Shown here: positions 1-8,603 of the stretch, one piece after another
Position numbering within the stretch: the stretch's first letter is position 1
Layout: each line of letters starts with the position of its first letter
NCBI RefSeq assembly: GCF_900631945.1
Contig: NZ_UZWE01000016.1
Span: 1-64,000, forward strand
Length of the DNA stretch: 64,000 nt
DNA from: Paracoccus haematequi
GTDB taxonomy: Bacteria > Pseudomonadota > Alphaproteobacteria > Rhodobacterales > Rhodobacteraceae
Reading direction: 5' to 3'
The notes under the pieces: model-generated
The model's database searches: none
Seen by the model: only the letters and a program-made list of their open reading frames with translations
Told to the model about the DNA's origin: nothing
Made by a program: the position numbers and the translations under genes

Positions 1-681
1 CCGCCGCAGATCCCGCCGGCCCCCCCGGCGGCGCCCGCGCTGTCGCTGACCGCCGACGGGGATGACGACCTGCCCGCCCGCGTGGGCCAGGCCGAGGCCC
101 TGGCGGCGGCGTCCGATACGCTGGACGCCCTGGCCGCCGCGCAGGAGGGTTTCGACGGGATCGAGCTGAAGAAGGGCGCGCGGAACTTCTGTTTCGCCGA
201 CGGCAATCCCAAGGCGCGCGTCCTGATCCTGGGCGAGGCGCCGGGCGACGAAGAGGACCGCCAGGGCCGCCCCTTCGTCGGCCGCGCGGGGCAGTTGCTG
301 GACCGCATGTTCGACGCCATCGGCCTGTCGCGCCGGGCGGTGGATGCGGAAAAGGCGTTCTACATCACCAATGTGCTGACCTGGCGACCCCCCGGCAACC
401 GCGACCCCCGCCCGGACGAGATCGCCGTCAGCCTGCCCTTCGTGCGCCGCCATATCGACCTGGTGGCCCCCGACCTGATCGTGCTGATGGGCAATATCGC
501 CTGCGACGCGGCCATCGGACGGCGCGGCATCCTGCGGCTGCGCGGGACCTGGGTGCAGGCCTTCGGTCGCCCGGCGCTGCCGATGACCCATCCCGCCTAT
601 CTGCTGCGCAACCCCCCCGCCAAGCGGGAAGCCTGGGCCGACCTGCTGTCGCTGGCCGCGCGGCTGGAGGGGTCGGCCTAG
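1..681 (+). CDS. Uracil-DNA glycosylase, family 4-like (5' end outside window)
   Basis: The reading frame is open from base 1, so the true start lies upstream. The visible N-terminus is Pro/Ala-rich, as in many alphaproteobacterial members. The family 4 active-site motif GEAPGDEEDRQGRPFVG and the later motif LPMTHPAYLLR are intact, so uracil excision from DNA (base-excision repair) is expected. The four cysteines that bind the [4Fe-4S] cluster in classical family 4 enzymes are not seen: the usual KCRPPGNR reads TWRPPGNRDP, and the N-terminal CxxC region has no cysteine pair. The stop TAG at 679-681 overlaps the stop of the convergent gene. Family membership is clear. Cluster loss is an inference from the visible part. 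Confidence 0.88.
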   Translation, partial: PPQIPPAPPAAPALSLTADGDDDLPARVGQAEALAAASDTLDALAAAQEGFDGIELKKGARNFCFADGNPKARVLILGEAPGDEEDRQGRPFVGRAGQLLDRMFDAIGLSRRAVDAEKAFYITNVLTWRPPGNRDPRPDEIAVSLPFVRRHIDLVAPDLIVLMGNIACDAAIGRRGILRLRGTWVQAFGRPALPMTHPAYLLRNPPAKREAWADLLSLAARLEGSA

Positions 682-1451
682 CCTTCGCAGCCCCGCATCT
701 CGACCGCGCCCTGGTCGTCGATCAGGGTAAAGACCAGCCGGTCGCGGGGCAGATCGAAGGGCGCGGCCTGAGGCGGGACGAAATCGGCCGTCAGCGTCGT
801 GACGCCGCCTTCTGTCCGCAGTTCGGCGCCCGAGGTCCAGACCTCGGCCTCGGCCAGCTCCATCGCCGCCAGGGCGACGGGGCGGGGCAGGGTGGCGGTG
901 ACGCGCATCCCGTCGGCGATCGGCCGGATCGCGCAATCGGGGCTGCCGGGGGCGGTGCGGGGCACCTGGTCCATCGCGGCAAGGATCTGGGGATCCGGGG
1001 CGGTCCCCGGCGCGTCCGCCGTCAGGGTGACATGGGCCGGGACGCAGATGTTCTTGCACAGCCCGAAATCGACCGTTACCGCCAGGTCGACGCCGCTGCC
1101 GGAGGCTGCCGGGGTCGCGGTAAAGGGCAGGACCAGCCGGTCGTGATAGCCAAGCGCCGTCCCGTCGTCCGAGGGGATCGCCTGCGGCGCGGGCCAGTGC
1201 AGCGTCACGCGGTCCAGGTTGGCCGATTCCGACCAGTCGAAGACCGGCGGCAGGCCGCTGTCGCCGGGACTGCGCCAATAGGTCTTCCAGCCGGGTTCCA
1301 GCCGGAACTCTATGGCGGCGATGCGGCTTCCATCCGACTGGGTCCAGCCGGGCAGGATGCGAACGCCGGCCAAGCCGGGGGTGGGCGCCTCTGCGGCAAG
1401 AGGCGACGCCGTCAGGCACAGGCAGGAAAGGGTCAGGGCGGCACGGATCAT
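678..1451 (-). CDS. Periplasmic DsbD/ScsB N-terminal-domain-like protein
   Basis: This 257-residue protein has a cleavable signal peptide (hydrophobic run, then SPLAAEA near residues 16-22). The rest resembles the alpha domain of the DsbD/ScsB thiol-disulfide reductases, including a Cys pair in GLCKNICVPA near the middle. The family's membrane domain and C-terminal thioredoxin domain are absent, so this is a stand-alone periplasmic module. It may pass electrons between a membrane partner and periplasmic thiol proteins, but no partner is adjacent. Its TAG stop shares the palindrome CTAG with the convergent UDG stop. The fold assignment is fairly secure; the role is inferred. Confidence 0.75.
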   Translation of the reverse strand: MIRAALTLSCLCLTASPLAAEAPTPGLAGVRILPGWTQSDGSRIAAIEFRLEPGWKTYWRSPGDSGLPPVFDWSESANLDRVTLHWPAPQAIPSDDGTALGYHDRLVLPFTATPAASGSGVDLAVTVDFGLCKNICVPAHVTLTADAPGTAPDPQILAAMDQVPRTAPGSPDCAIRPIADGMRVTATLPRPVALAAMELAEAEVWTSGAELRTEGGVTTLTADFVPPQAAPFDLPRDRLVFTLIDDQGAVEMRGCEG

Positions 1452-1554
1452 GGTCCAGCGATAGCGACAGGCGGCACCCGGATGAAGTCACAATTGCGCG
1501 CAGGGCTTGCAACACAGGACGCTTATGCCGATTTTGGAGGGATAAGGAGAGCAG

Positions 1555-2178
1555 ATGAGCAGTCCCCACAGTCACGGCAGCCGCTCTGCCGGCATTCCGT
1601 CCGGCGCGGCAGAGCAGTCCAACCTGACCGGCAAGATCCTGATCGCGATGCCGGGCATGTCCGACCCGCGCTTCGAACGGTCGGTCGTGCTGGTCTGCGC
1701 CCATACGGACGAGGGCGCGATGGGCCTGGTCCTGAACCGGCCTCTGCCAGAGATCGACTTTGGCGACCTGCTGGAACAGCTTGGCATCGAGACCGATGCC
1801 GCCGCCCGGCGGATCGAGGTCCGCTTCGGCGGGCCGGTCGAACCGGGGCGCGGTTTCGTGCTGCACAATGTCCCCGAACATGGCGACGACCCCGAGGGAC
1901 GGCTGCGCATCGGCCGCACTCTGGCGATGACCACGACGCGCGATATCCTGGAGGATCTGGCCAACGGCCACGGCCCGGCCTCGGCGGTGCTGGCGCTTGG
2001 CTATGCCGGATGGGGGCCGGGGCAGCTGGAAGACGAGATGCTGCAAAACGGCTGGCTGACCGGCGACGGGGCCGAGGAACTGATCTTCAGCACCGCCCAT
2101 TCCGACAAATGGCAGACCGCCCTGCGCGCCCAGGGCATCGACCCGTCGCTGCTGTCGGCGGCGGCGGGCCGGGCCTGA
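1555..2178 (+). CDS. YqgE/AlgH family protein (UPF0301)
   Basis: The 207-residue product carries the hallmarks of the YqgE/AlgH family: LTGKILIAMPGMSDPRF, GAMGLVLNRP, and a central FGGPVEPGRGFVLH. The family has a known fold but no settled biochemical role; AlgH was linked to regulation in Pseudomonas. The start ATG is preceded by the ribosome-binding stretch AAGGAGA at 1545-1551. The N-terminal 25 residues, before the conserved core, are a Ser/Ala-rich extension. It is divergent from the DsbD-like gene, with about 100 bases between them. It ends four bases before the convergent msrA stop. Confidence 0.88.
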   Translation: MSSPHSHGSRSAGIPSGAAEQSNLTGKILIAMPGMSDPRFERSVVLVCAHTDEGAMGLVLNRPLPEIDFGDLLEQLGIETDAAARRIEVRFGGPVEPGRGFVLHNVPEHGDDPEGRLRIGRTLAMTTTRDILEDLANGHGPASAVLALGYAGWGPGQLEDEMLQNGWLTGDGAEELIFSTAHSDKWQTALRAQGIDPSLLSAAAGRA

Positions 2179-2182
2179 ACCG

Positions 2183-2689
2183 CTATTCCGCCGCGGTCTT
2201 GCGCGGCAGCACCCAGTTCGGGCGCGGGAAATGGCAGGTATAGCCGTTGGGGAAGCGTTCCAGATAATCCTGGTGTTCGGGTTCGGCTTCCCAGAAATCG
2301 CCCACGGGTTCCACCTCGGTCACGACCCTGCCGGGCCACAGCCCCGACGCATTCACGTCTGCGATGGTCTCCAGGGCCACCCGCTTCTGATCCTCATCCG
2401 CGTAATAGATCGCCGAGCGATAGCTGGGTCCGATGTCGTTGCCCTGCCGGTTGGGCGTGGTCGGATCGTGGATCTGGAAGAACACCTCCAGCAGCTTGCG
2501 ATAGGTGATGATGCCGGGGTCGAAGACGATCTCGATCCCCTCGGCATGGGTGCCGTGGTTGCGATAGGTGGCGTTCGGGATGTCACCGCCGGTATAGCCG
2601 ACGCGGGTTGCGATGACGCCGGGCAGGCGCCGGATCAGATCCTGCATCCCCCAGAAGCAGCCGCCCGCAAGAACCGCGCGTTCGCTCAT
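2183..2689 (-). CDS. msrA: Peptide-methionine (S)-S-oxide reductase MsrA
   Basis: This 168-residue enzyme reduces the S epimer of methionine sulfoxide in proteins. The catalytic motif GGCFWGMQD lies at residues 7-15, with the nucleophilic Cys at about residue 9. It is followed by the family motifs [21 protein letters not shown] and [17 protein letters not shown] chose the ATG at 2687-2689 because it puts the Cys at the normal distance from the N-terminus and overlaps the msrB stop in an ATGA arrangement. A longer frame upstream only reads through msrB in another frame. It is the second gene of an msrB-msrA operon repairing both epimers. Confidence 0.95.
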   Translation of the reverse strand: MSERAVLAGGCFWGMQDLIRRLPGVIATRVGYTGGDIPNATYRNHGTHAEGIEIVFDPGIITYRKLLEVFFQIHDPTTPNRQGNDIGPSYRSAIYYADEDQKRVALETIADVNASGLWPGRVVTEVEPVGDFWEAEPEHQDYLERFPNGYTCHFPRPNWVLPRKTAAE

Positions 2690-3132
2690 CGGCCGGCCTC
2701 CTCGACCTGGGACAGATAGGCGCCGTAACCCTCGGCCTCCATCCGGTCCTTCGGCACGAAGCGCAGCGACGCCGAGTTGATGCAATAGCGCAGGCCCCCG
2801 GCATCGGGCGGGCCGTCGGGGAAGACATGGCCCAGATGGCTGTCGCCATGTTTCGACCGAACCTCGACCCGGACCATGCCGTGCGAGGTGTCGCGGTGTT
2901 CGGTCACGTTGCCGTCGATGGGCTTGGTGAAGGCGGGCCAACCGCAGCCGGAATCGTATTTGGCCGACGACGCGAACAGCGGCTCGCCGGACACCACGTC
3001 CACATAGATGCCGGGTTCGAAATGGTGGTCGTATTCGCCGGTAAAGGGGCGTTCGGTGCCGTTTTCCTGGGTGACGCGACGCTGCTCGGGCGTCAGCCGG
3101 GCGACGGCCTCGGCGGTTTTCTGATAGGCCAT
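2686..3132 (-). CDS. msrB: Peptide-methionine (R)-S-oxide reductase MsrB
   Basis: This 148-residue enzyme repairs the R epimer of methionine sulfoxide. Visible motifs are [31 protein letters not shown] and, near the C-terminus, [13 protein letters not shown] with the catalytic Cys. The CxxC pairs that bind structural zinc in some MsrB proteins are absent, which is a known subtype. The ATG at 3130-3132 is preceded by a GGAGGA-type site; an in-frame start further upstream adds a Pro/Arg-rich stretch with no family similarity. It overlaps msrA by four bases, so translation is probably coupled. Confidence 0.94.
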   Translation of the reverse strand: MAYQKTAEAVARLTPEQRRVTQENGTERPFTGEYDHHFEPGIYVDVVSGEPLFASSAKYDSGCGWPAFTKPIDGNVTEHRDTSHGMVRVEVRSKHGDSHLGHVFPDGPPDAGGLRYCINSASLRFVPKDRMEAEGYGAYLSQVEEAGR

Positions 3133-3193
3133 GCTTGTCCTCCGCTGGTCCTGTTCCGCCCCAATATGGGGCGCCGGGCGCGGATCGCAAAGG

Positions 3194-4159
3194 TCAGCCG
3201 CAGATCGCGGCCCTCGCGGCGGCATATTCGGCGGCCAGCCGGTCGATCCGCGCTGCGGCGGGCACGATGTCGCGCACCGCGCCGATCCCCTGGCCGGATC
3301 CCCAGATCTGGCTCCAGGCCTTGGCCTTGGCTGCGTTGCCGCCGAAATTCATGCTGGATGCGTCCGCCGTGTCCAGGTTGTCCGGGTCCAGCCCCGCCGC
3401 CCGGATCGACGGCGCAAGGTAATTCCCCGACACCCCCGTGAACAGCGACGAGGTGACGATATCCATCGCCCCGCTTTCGGTGATCATCCGCTTGTAGTCG
3501 GCGGGCGCGTTCGCCTCGGCCGTGGCGATGAAGGGGCTGCCGATATAGGCCAGGTCGGCCCCCATGGCCTGCGCCGCCAGCACCGCCCGGCCCGTGGCAA
3601 TGGCCCCCGACAGCAGCAGCGGGCCATCGAACCAATCGCGGATCTCCTGGACCAGGGCAAAGGGCGACAGCGGCCCGGCATGGCCCCCCGCGCCCGCCGC
3701 CACCGCGATCAGACCGTCCGCGCCCTTTTCAATAGCCTTCTTCGCGAAGACGTTGTTGATCACGTCATGCAGCGCGATGCCGCCGCAGTCATGGGCGGCC
3801 TCATTCACCTCGACCCGCGCGCCCAGGGACGTGATCCAGATCGGCACCTTGTGGCGGTGGCAGATCTCGATGTCGCGGTCCAGCCGGGCGTTGCTGCGGT
3901 GGACGATCTGATTCACGGCAAAGGGCGCGGCGGGCCGGTCGGGATTGGCCTGGTTGTGGCGGTCCAACTCCTCCCTGATGCGGGTCAGCCAGGCGTCCAG
4001 CAGGGGCGGCTCGCCATCCTTCTCGCGGGCGTTCAGGGCCGGGAAGCTGCCGACGATCCCGGCCTTGCATTGCGCGATCACCAGGTCAGGGCCTGACACG
4101 ATGAACATCGGCGAGGCGACGACGGGAATGCGCAGGTCTTGCAGGATGGGTGGCAGCAT
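3194..4159 (-). CDS. Nitronate monooxygenase family flavoprotein
   Basis: The 321-residue product is an FMN-dependent TIM-barrel enzyme of the nitronate monooxygenase (2-nitropropane dioxygenase) family. It opens with [19 protein letters not shown] and contains the FMN/active-site stretch [19 protein letters not shown], followed by [20 protein letters not shown] and YIGSPFIAT. Such enzymes oxidise alkyl nitronates such as propionate-3-nitronate, which detoxifies them; the actual substrate cannot be read here. The ATG at 4157-4159 has GGAGG five bases upstream, which decides the start over longer in-frame options. It is divergent from otsBA across about 150 bases. Confidence 0.88.
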   Translation of the reverse strand: MLPPILQDLRIPVVASPMFIVSGPDLVIAQCKAGIVGSFPALNAREKDGEPPLLDAWLTRIREELDRHNQANPDRPAAPFAVNQIVHRSNARLDRDIEICHRHKVPIWITSLGARVEVNEAAHDCGGIALHDVINNVFAKKAIEKGADGLIAVAAGAGGHAGPLSPFALVQEIRDWFDGPLLLSGAIATGRAVLAAQAMGADLAYIGSPFIATAEANAPADYKRMITESGAMDIVTSSLFTGVSGNYLAPSIRAAGLDPDNLDTADASSMNFGGNAAKAKAWSQIWGSGQGIGAVRDIVPAAARIDRLAAEYAAARAAICG

Positions 4160-4306
4160 GTGATCCTCCGGGTCTGGCACGACGATGGCCCGGCAGGCGG
4201 CGCGGGGCAATGGTAACGCGGCGGAAAATCTCGCGCTTTCGTGAAACCGATGCCGTCCCAAGGGGTTAGAGTTTCGGATCCCTGTTGCAAAGGAGAATGC
4301 GCGCCA

Positions 4307-5053
4307 ATGCAGCCGCCAGCCCTGTCCCTTCCCGCCCTGACCGCAAACACCGCCCTTTTCCTCGATTTCGACGGCTGTCTGGTCGAGATCGCCCCCCGCC
4401 CCGATGCCGTGTCGGTCCCTTCGGGACTGGCCGACCGGCTGGAACGGCTGCACGATGCCCTAGGCGGGGCGGTCGCGCTGATCTCGGGGCGCGACGTGGC
4501 GGATCTGCGGCGCTATCTGCCCGGTTTTCCCGGCGCGATGGCGGGCAGCCACGGCGCCGAACTGGCCTTGGGCGGCAAGGACATCACGGCGACCCACGAC
4601 GCCGATCTGGACATTCCCGCCCTGCACGCCGCCGCGGCCCGGGCGGTCGCCGCGCATCCCGCGATCCTGATCGAACGCAAGCCGCACGGCGTCGCGCTGC
4701 ATTACCGCGCCGATCCCTCGCTGCGCGCGGTGGTCGAGGAGGTGATGCAGCACCTGGCCGACGCCCATCCCGACATGATCCTGCAACCCGCCAAGATGGC
4801 GGTGGAACTGCGCCCGGCCGGCTCGGGCAAGGACGGCGCCCTGGACCGGCTGATGGCCATGCCGCCCTTCGCGGGCCGCGTCCCGGTCTATGCGGGCGAC
4901 GACCTGACGGACGAACCGGCAATGGCCCGCGCCCAGGCGCTTGGCGGGGACGGCATCAAGATCGGCGCCGGGGATACCGTCGCGCGATACCGGCTGGACG
5001 ACCCCGCCGCCCTGGGCCGCTGGCTGGACGAAGCCTTGGGGGGCCTGCGCTGA
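4307..5053 (+). CDS. otsB: Trehalose-6-phosphate phosphatase OtsB
   Basis: This 248-residue HAD-superfamily phosphatase removes phosphate from trehalose-6-phosphate. The catalytic motif is FLDFDGCLVEIAPRPD (residues about 17-32); the usual DFDGTL reads DFDGCL, with both aspartates kept. The middle carries ALISGRDVADL and the C-terminal metal motif AGDDLTDEPAM. AAAGGAGA at 4289-4296 precedes the chosen ATG by about ten bases. Its TGA overlaps the ATG of otsA, so phosphatase and synthase are made together. Trehalose is a common osmo- and desiccation protectant in this group. The order otsB before otsA puts the second pathway enzyme first. Confidence 0.94.
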   Translation: MQPPALSLPALTANTALFLDFDGCLVEIAPRPDAVSVPSGLADRLERLHDALGGAVALISGRDVADLRRYLPGFPGAMAGSHGAELALGGKDITATHDADLDIPALHAAAARAVAAHPAILIERKPHGVALHYRADPSLRAVVEEVMQHLADAHPDMILQPAKMAVELRPAGSGKDGALDRLMAMPPFAGRVPVYAGDDLTDEPAMARAQALGGDGIKIGAGDTVARYRLDDPAALGRWLDEALGGLR

Positions 5054-6408
5054 TGTCGCGTCTTGTCGCCGTCTCGAATCGCATTCCGCTGGGCGACAAC
5101 CCCTCGGGCGGTCTGGTCGTCGCGTTGCAGGACGCGCTGCGCACCTCGGGCGGGCTGTGGGTCGGCTTTTCGGGCGAGACGGTCGAGGATCCGGCCGAGG
5201 CCCTGGCCTTCCATGAAGGGGCGGCGTTCCAGCGCGCCTCCTTCGACCTGACGCCGCAGGACCACGACGAATATTACCTGGGCTATTCCAATTCCGTGCT
5301 GTGGCCGGTCTGCCATGGCCGCGCGGATCTGATGCGGATCCTGCCGGAATACCTGGACGGCTATCGCCGGGTCAACGAACGCATCGCCCGGCTGCTGGCC
5401 CCGCATCTCCGCGAGGGCGACCGGATCTGGATCCACGACTATCAGCTGTTCCCGCTGGCCGGAGAACTGCGCAAGCTGGGGGTCCGGGGTCCGATCGGGC
5501 ATTTCCTGCACATCCCCTTTCCTGGCCCCGCCGATTGCGCGACCCTGCCGAACCCGCCAGAGCTGTTCGAATGGCTGTCTCATTACGACCTGCTGGGCTT
5601 CCAGGCGCAGCGCGACCTGGACAACTTCGCCGCAAGCGCCCGCAGCCTGACCGATGCCGAACAGGTGTCGGACCATGATTTCCGCATCGCTGACCGCCAT
5701 ATCCGCGCGGGCGTCTTTCCCATCGGCATCGACGCCGATTCCTTCGTCGCCGAGGCCGAGGGCGCGCGAGAGGAAGACCGGATGCGCAGCCTGACCGGAT
5801 CGCAGATGATGATCGGCGTGGACCGGCTGGACTATTCCAAAGGCATCCCGCAGCGGTTCCGGGCCTTCCAGTATCTGCTGGAAAACGACCCCTCGCTGAC
5901 CGAACAGGTGATGCTGCTGCAAATCGCGCCGCCGACACGGGAATCCGTGGAGGCCTATCAGCAGATCCGCGAGGAAACCGAACATCTGGCGGGCCGCATC
6001 AATGGCCAGTTCGCCACCGTCAACTGGACGCCGATCCGCTTCATCCACCGCCCGATCCCCCGCAACGAGCTTGCGGGCCTCTATCGCCAGTCCCGCGTGG
6101 GTCTTGTCACGCCGCTGGCCGACGGCATGAACCTGGTGGCCAAGGAATATGTCGCGGCCCAGAACGCCGCCGATCCGGGCGTTCTGATCCTGTCGCGCTT
6201 CGCCGGCGCGGCCGAGGCGATGACCGAGGCGCTGATCATCAACCCCCACGACCCCTGGGAACTGGCCCAGGCCATGCAGCAGGCCATCGCCATGCCGCTG
6301 GACGAACGCCGCGACCGCCACGCGGCGCTGCTGCGCGGCGTGGTCGAACAGGATGTCGGCTGGTGGTCGGCGACCTATCTTCGGGCCTTGGCGCAGGCCC
6401 CCGGCTGA
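5053..6408 (+). CDS. otsA: Trehalose-6-phosphate synthase OtsA
   Basis: This 451-residue retaining GT20 glycosyltransferase joins UDP-glucose and glucose-6-phosphate. Family landmarks are in order: SNRIPLGDNPSGGLVVAL at the N-terminus, IWIHDYQLFPL, GHFLHIPFPGP, GVDRLDYSKGIPQRF, and the nucleotide-sugar site LADGMNLVAKEYVAAQ. The length matches E. coli OtsA closely. The ATG overlaps the otsB TGA; frames extending further upstream run through otsB in a different phase and are not real. A stem-loop repeat follows the stop and separates it from the convergent phytase-like gene. Confidence 0.96.
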   Translation: MSRLVAVSNRIPLGDNPSGGLVVALQDALRTSGGLWVGFSGETVEDPAEALAFHEGAAFQRASFDLTPQDHDEYYLGYSNSVLWPVCHGRADLMRILPEYLDGYRRVNERIARLLAPHLREGDRIWIHDYQLFPLAGELRKLGVRGPIGHFLHIPFPGPADCATLPNPPELFEWLSHYDLLGFQAQRDLDNFAASARSLTDAEQVSDHDFRIADRHIRAGVFPIGIDADSFVAEAEGAREEDRMRSLTGSQMMIGVDRLDYSKGIPQRFRAFQYLLENDPSLTEQVMLLQIAPPTRESVEAYQQIREETEHLAGRINGQFATVNWTPIRFIHRPIPRNELAGLYRQSRVGLVTPLADGMNLVAKEYVAAQNAADPGVLILSRFAGAAEAMTEALIINPHDPWELAQAMQQAIAMPLDERRDRHAALLRGVVEQDVGWWSATYLRALAQAPG

Positions 6409-6410
6409 TC

Positions 6411-6464
6411 TTCATCTTCGCCCAAATATCCCGCAGGGGGTGCGGGGGACGCGAAGTCCCCCGC
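6411..6464 (-). repeat. Dispersed stem-loop element, copy 1 (minus orientation)
   Basis: On the minus strand a perfect 9-bp stem (6442-6450 with 6456-6464, loop GCGAA) is followed by CACCCCCTGC, GGGATATTTGGGC and an AGATGAAG tail. The same arrangement recurs at 17281, 47121, 54410 and 57812. This copy fills the gap between the convergent otsA and phytase-like stops and may act as a bidirectional terminator or processing signal. Confidence 0.75.
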
Positions 6465-6474
6465 CCGTGCCGCC

Positions 6475-7827
6475 TCAGCGCGCGGACAGCAATTCCGGCA
6501 CCGACAGCAGGATGAACTCGTTATCCGCCGCCTTGCCGATCTCGCGCCCGCCCGAGAAGGGCAGGTTGTTGTCGTTCGCCACCAGGATATGCGTGTCGTC
6601 GACGCGGGCCACGTCCTCGATGGTAAAGAAGGGGAAGCTGAACCTGCCGTCCGCCGACAGCCCTTCGGGGGCCTTGTTGTCGGGATCGGCGATGTCCAGC
6701 AGGTCGATATGGCCGATACGGCGGATGAAGCCCTCGGCATCGACGCTGGCGGTATCGACCAGCACCACGTTCTTGACGCGCGCGGGCAGGGGATAGCAGG
6801 CGGATTGGTCGGCCGCCCCATCGGCGCAGGCGCGGGCGGCGTCGCCTTCGCCGTTGTCGCGTTCGATGACCAGGGCGCGGGTGTCGTCGATGAAGTTGAA
6901 ATCGCCGATCGCCGTCGCGCCCTCGGCCAGGCGGAAGCGATAGCTGTCGCCGGTCCAGTCGCCCTTCGCGGTGTCGAAGGTGATGACGCGCAGGAAGTCA
7001 CCCTCGGGCTGGCCGCCCTCGGCCAGCAGCGGCTTTTCCAGCATCCCCCACAGCAGGCCGGTGCCGGGTTGCAGGGCCATGCCCTCGTATCCGCCCGACC
7101 GCTGGACGCGGTAATCGGTGCCGGGCTGCGCGGGAACCGTGCTGCCGGGCGTGTCCGGGCCGGTCAGCGCCGCGCCGTCCAGCATCGTCTGGTGGACCGA
7201 CAGAACCCGCCCGTCGCGGGCCACGCGCAGGACGAAGGGGCCGAATTCGTCGCCGATCCAGATTTCGTCGTTCAGGAACTGGATGCTTTCCGGGTCGAAA
7301 TCCGCGCCGGTCAGATAGCGGCCCTCGGTCCCCTCGTTGGCGATGCGGAAGGGCACCTTGTGGTCGGGATCGCGCAGGAAGACCGTTTCCAGGCGCTCGA
7401 CCGCGCCGGTCTCGAAATCGGGCTGCATGCGGTGGAAGAACAGCATCGCATCGGGGCTGTTCAGCTTGGACCCGAAGCCGTTGTCGGTCAGCGTGAACCA
7501 GCTTCCATCCGCGTCGCGGTTCATCGCCAGGCCCGACATGCCCTGCACCGGCTGGCCGATGAAGGGCAGCGAGATGCCGGTCTTGTGGCCGCCATAGGTC
7601 TTGCCCACGTCGCCTTCGACCGACATCGGCGTCTCGTTGCGGGTCTTGCCGGTGAACTTGCCCGACACCCACAGGTCGCGCGGCGCATCGGCGGGGGGCG
7701 TCGCCATGGTGAAGGCGGGCAGGGTCGCGTGACCGGCCAGGGTGGCGGGAAAGCTGTCCTCGGCCAGGGCGGCGGTGGTCAGGAGGGGGGCGGCAGAGCA
7801 GGCCAGCAAGGCCAGGATCGGGCGCAT
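6475..7827 (-). CDS. Secreted esterase-like activity of phytase family protein
   Basis: The 450-residue product has a clear signal peptide (LALLACSAAPLLTTAALAED at residues 5-24). The mature part looks like the PF13449-type 'esterase-like activity of phytase' beta-propeller family: GMSGLAMNRDADGSWFTLTDNG near the N-terminus, then FDPESIQFLNDEIWIGDEFG and NKAPEGLSADGRFSFPF. Members are periplasmic or extracellular and some act on phytate or other phosphoesters; the substrate here is unknown. The chosen ATG gives the only frame that begins with a signal peptide. It is separated by about 90 bases from the DUF2062 gene on the same strand. Confidence 0.82.
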   Translation of the reverse strand: MRPILALLACSAAPLLTTAALAEDSFPATLAGHATLPAFTMATPPADAPRDLWVSGKFTGKTRNETPMSVEGDVGKTYGGHKTGISLPFIGQPVQGMSGLAMNRDADGSWFTLTDNGFGSKLNSPDAMLFFHRMQPDFETGAVERLETVFLRDPDHKVPFRIANEGTEGRYLTGADFDPESIQFLNDEIWIGDEFGPFVLRVARDGRVLSVHQTMLDGAALTGPDTPGSTVPAQPGTDYRVQRSGGYEGMALQPGTGLLWGMLEKPLLAEGGQPEGDFLRVITFDTAKGDWTGDSYRFRLAEGATAIGDFNFIDDTRALVIERDNGEGDAARACADGAADQSACYPLPARVKNVVLVDTASVDAEGFIRRIGHIDLLDIADPDNKAPEGLSADGRFSFPFFTIEDVARVDDTHILVANDNNLPFSGGREIGKAADNEFILLSVPELLSAR

Positions 7828-7919
7828 CGGCGGTTTCCTTCGTCGGTTTCGAAGGCACCTGCTAGGCCGGGATCGTGACAGCGATGCGGCATTGATGTGG
7901 CAGGGCGATGAAACGTGCC

Positions 7920-8567
7920 TCAGCCCGCCGCGTTCCCCGGACCCCCGCCGTTCGAGGCCTGGCGCACACGGGCGATCCGTGCCTCCATCTTGCGCCCCTT
8001 GCGCCGGTGATAGCGCCGCACCAGCGGGATGGTGATGTAATAGGACAGCGCGGCGGCGATCGCGCCCATGACCGCGCCGCCGACCGCATAGGGCAGGAAG
8101 ATGCCGTGCCAGAACTCGGCCAGCCCGCTCCAGCTGGTCGGGCCGGGGCCGAAGGCCGACATGACGTTGTGCCAGGTTTCCGCCGTGGCATGGGCGAATT
8201 CGCGGAAGATCACCTGGGGCGACATGTCGCCCGGCAGGCCCAGGATGGTCCGCCCCAGCCCCACCGCGCCAAGCGCGATGAAAGGCGTGGTCAGCGGATT
8301 GCCCGCGAAGGTGCCCACGAAGGCCGCCAGCACATTGCCCCGGATCGCCAGGCACAGCAGCGCCGCGACGATGAAGTGAAACCCGTGCAGCGGGGAAAAC
8401 GACAGGAACACCCCCGCCGCCACGCCGCGCGCGATGCGGTGCGGCTGGTCGGGCAGGCGGCGCAGGCGATACCACAGATAGGTGGTGGACCGCCGGAACC
8501 CGCCCGGCGGATAGACGAATTCGCTGGCCAGTTGCCCATATGTGCGCGGCTTGCTGCGCTTGAACAC
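7920..8567 (-). CDS. DUF2062 domain membrane protein
   Basis: This 215-residue protein starts at a GTG, preceded by AAGGGAA. The DUF2062 core is visible: PHRIARGVAAGVFLSFSPLH, then hydrophobic segments around residues 48-75, 85-105 and 155-178, with NPLTTPFIALGAVGLG between. The C-terminus is basic and probably cytoplasmic. The function of DUF2062 proteins is not established. It sits downstream of rsh on the same strand with a 36-base gap, so it may be cotranscribed with the ppGpp enzyme; I infer no functional link from that alone. Confidence 0.85.
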   Translation of the reverse strand: MFKRSKPRTYGQLASEFVYPPGGFRRSTTYLWYRLRRLPDQPHRIARGVAAGVFLSFSPLHGFHFIVAALLCLAIRGNVLAAFVGTFAGNPLTTPFIALGAVGLGRTILGLPGDMSPQVIFREFAHATAETWHNVMSAFGPGPTSWSGLAEFWHGIFLPYAVGGAVMGAIAAALSYYITIPLVRRYHRRKGRKMEARIARVRQASNGGGPGNAAG

Positions 8568-8603
8568 GGCTGTCGTTCCCTTATGCCCCGGACAATGCCC
8601 GTT

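Noticed and set aside
2183..3190. A 335-residue fused frame covering msrA plus upstream sequence
   Set aside because: Only the last 168 residues are MsrA-like. The upstream part is msrB read in another phase, and msrB itself has a good start and stop.
4160..4306. Possible general-stress (EcfG-type) promoter for otsBA
   Set aside because: A GGAAA and a CGTG are present, but the spacing (12 bases) and sequence do not fit GGAAC-N16/17-CGTT.
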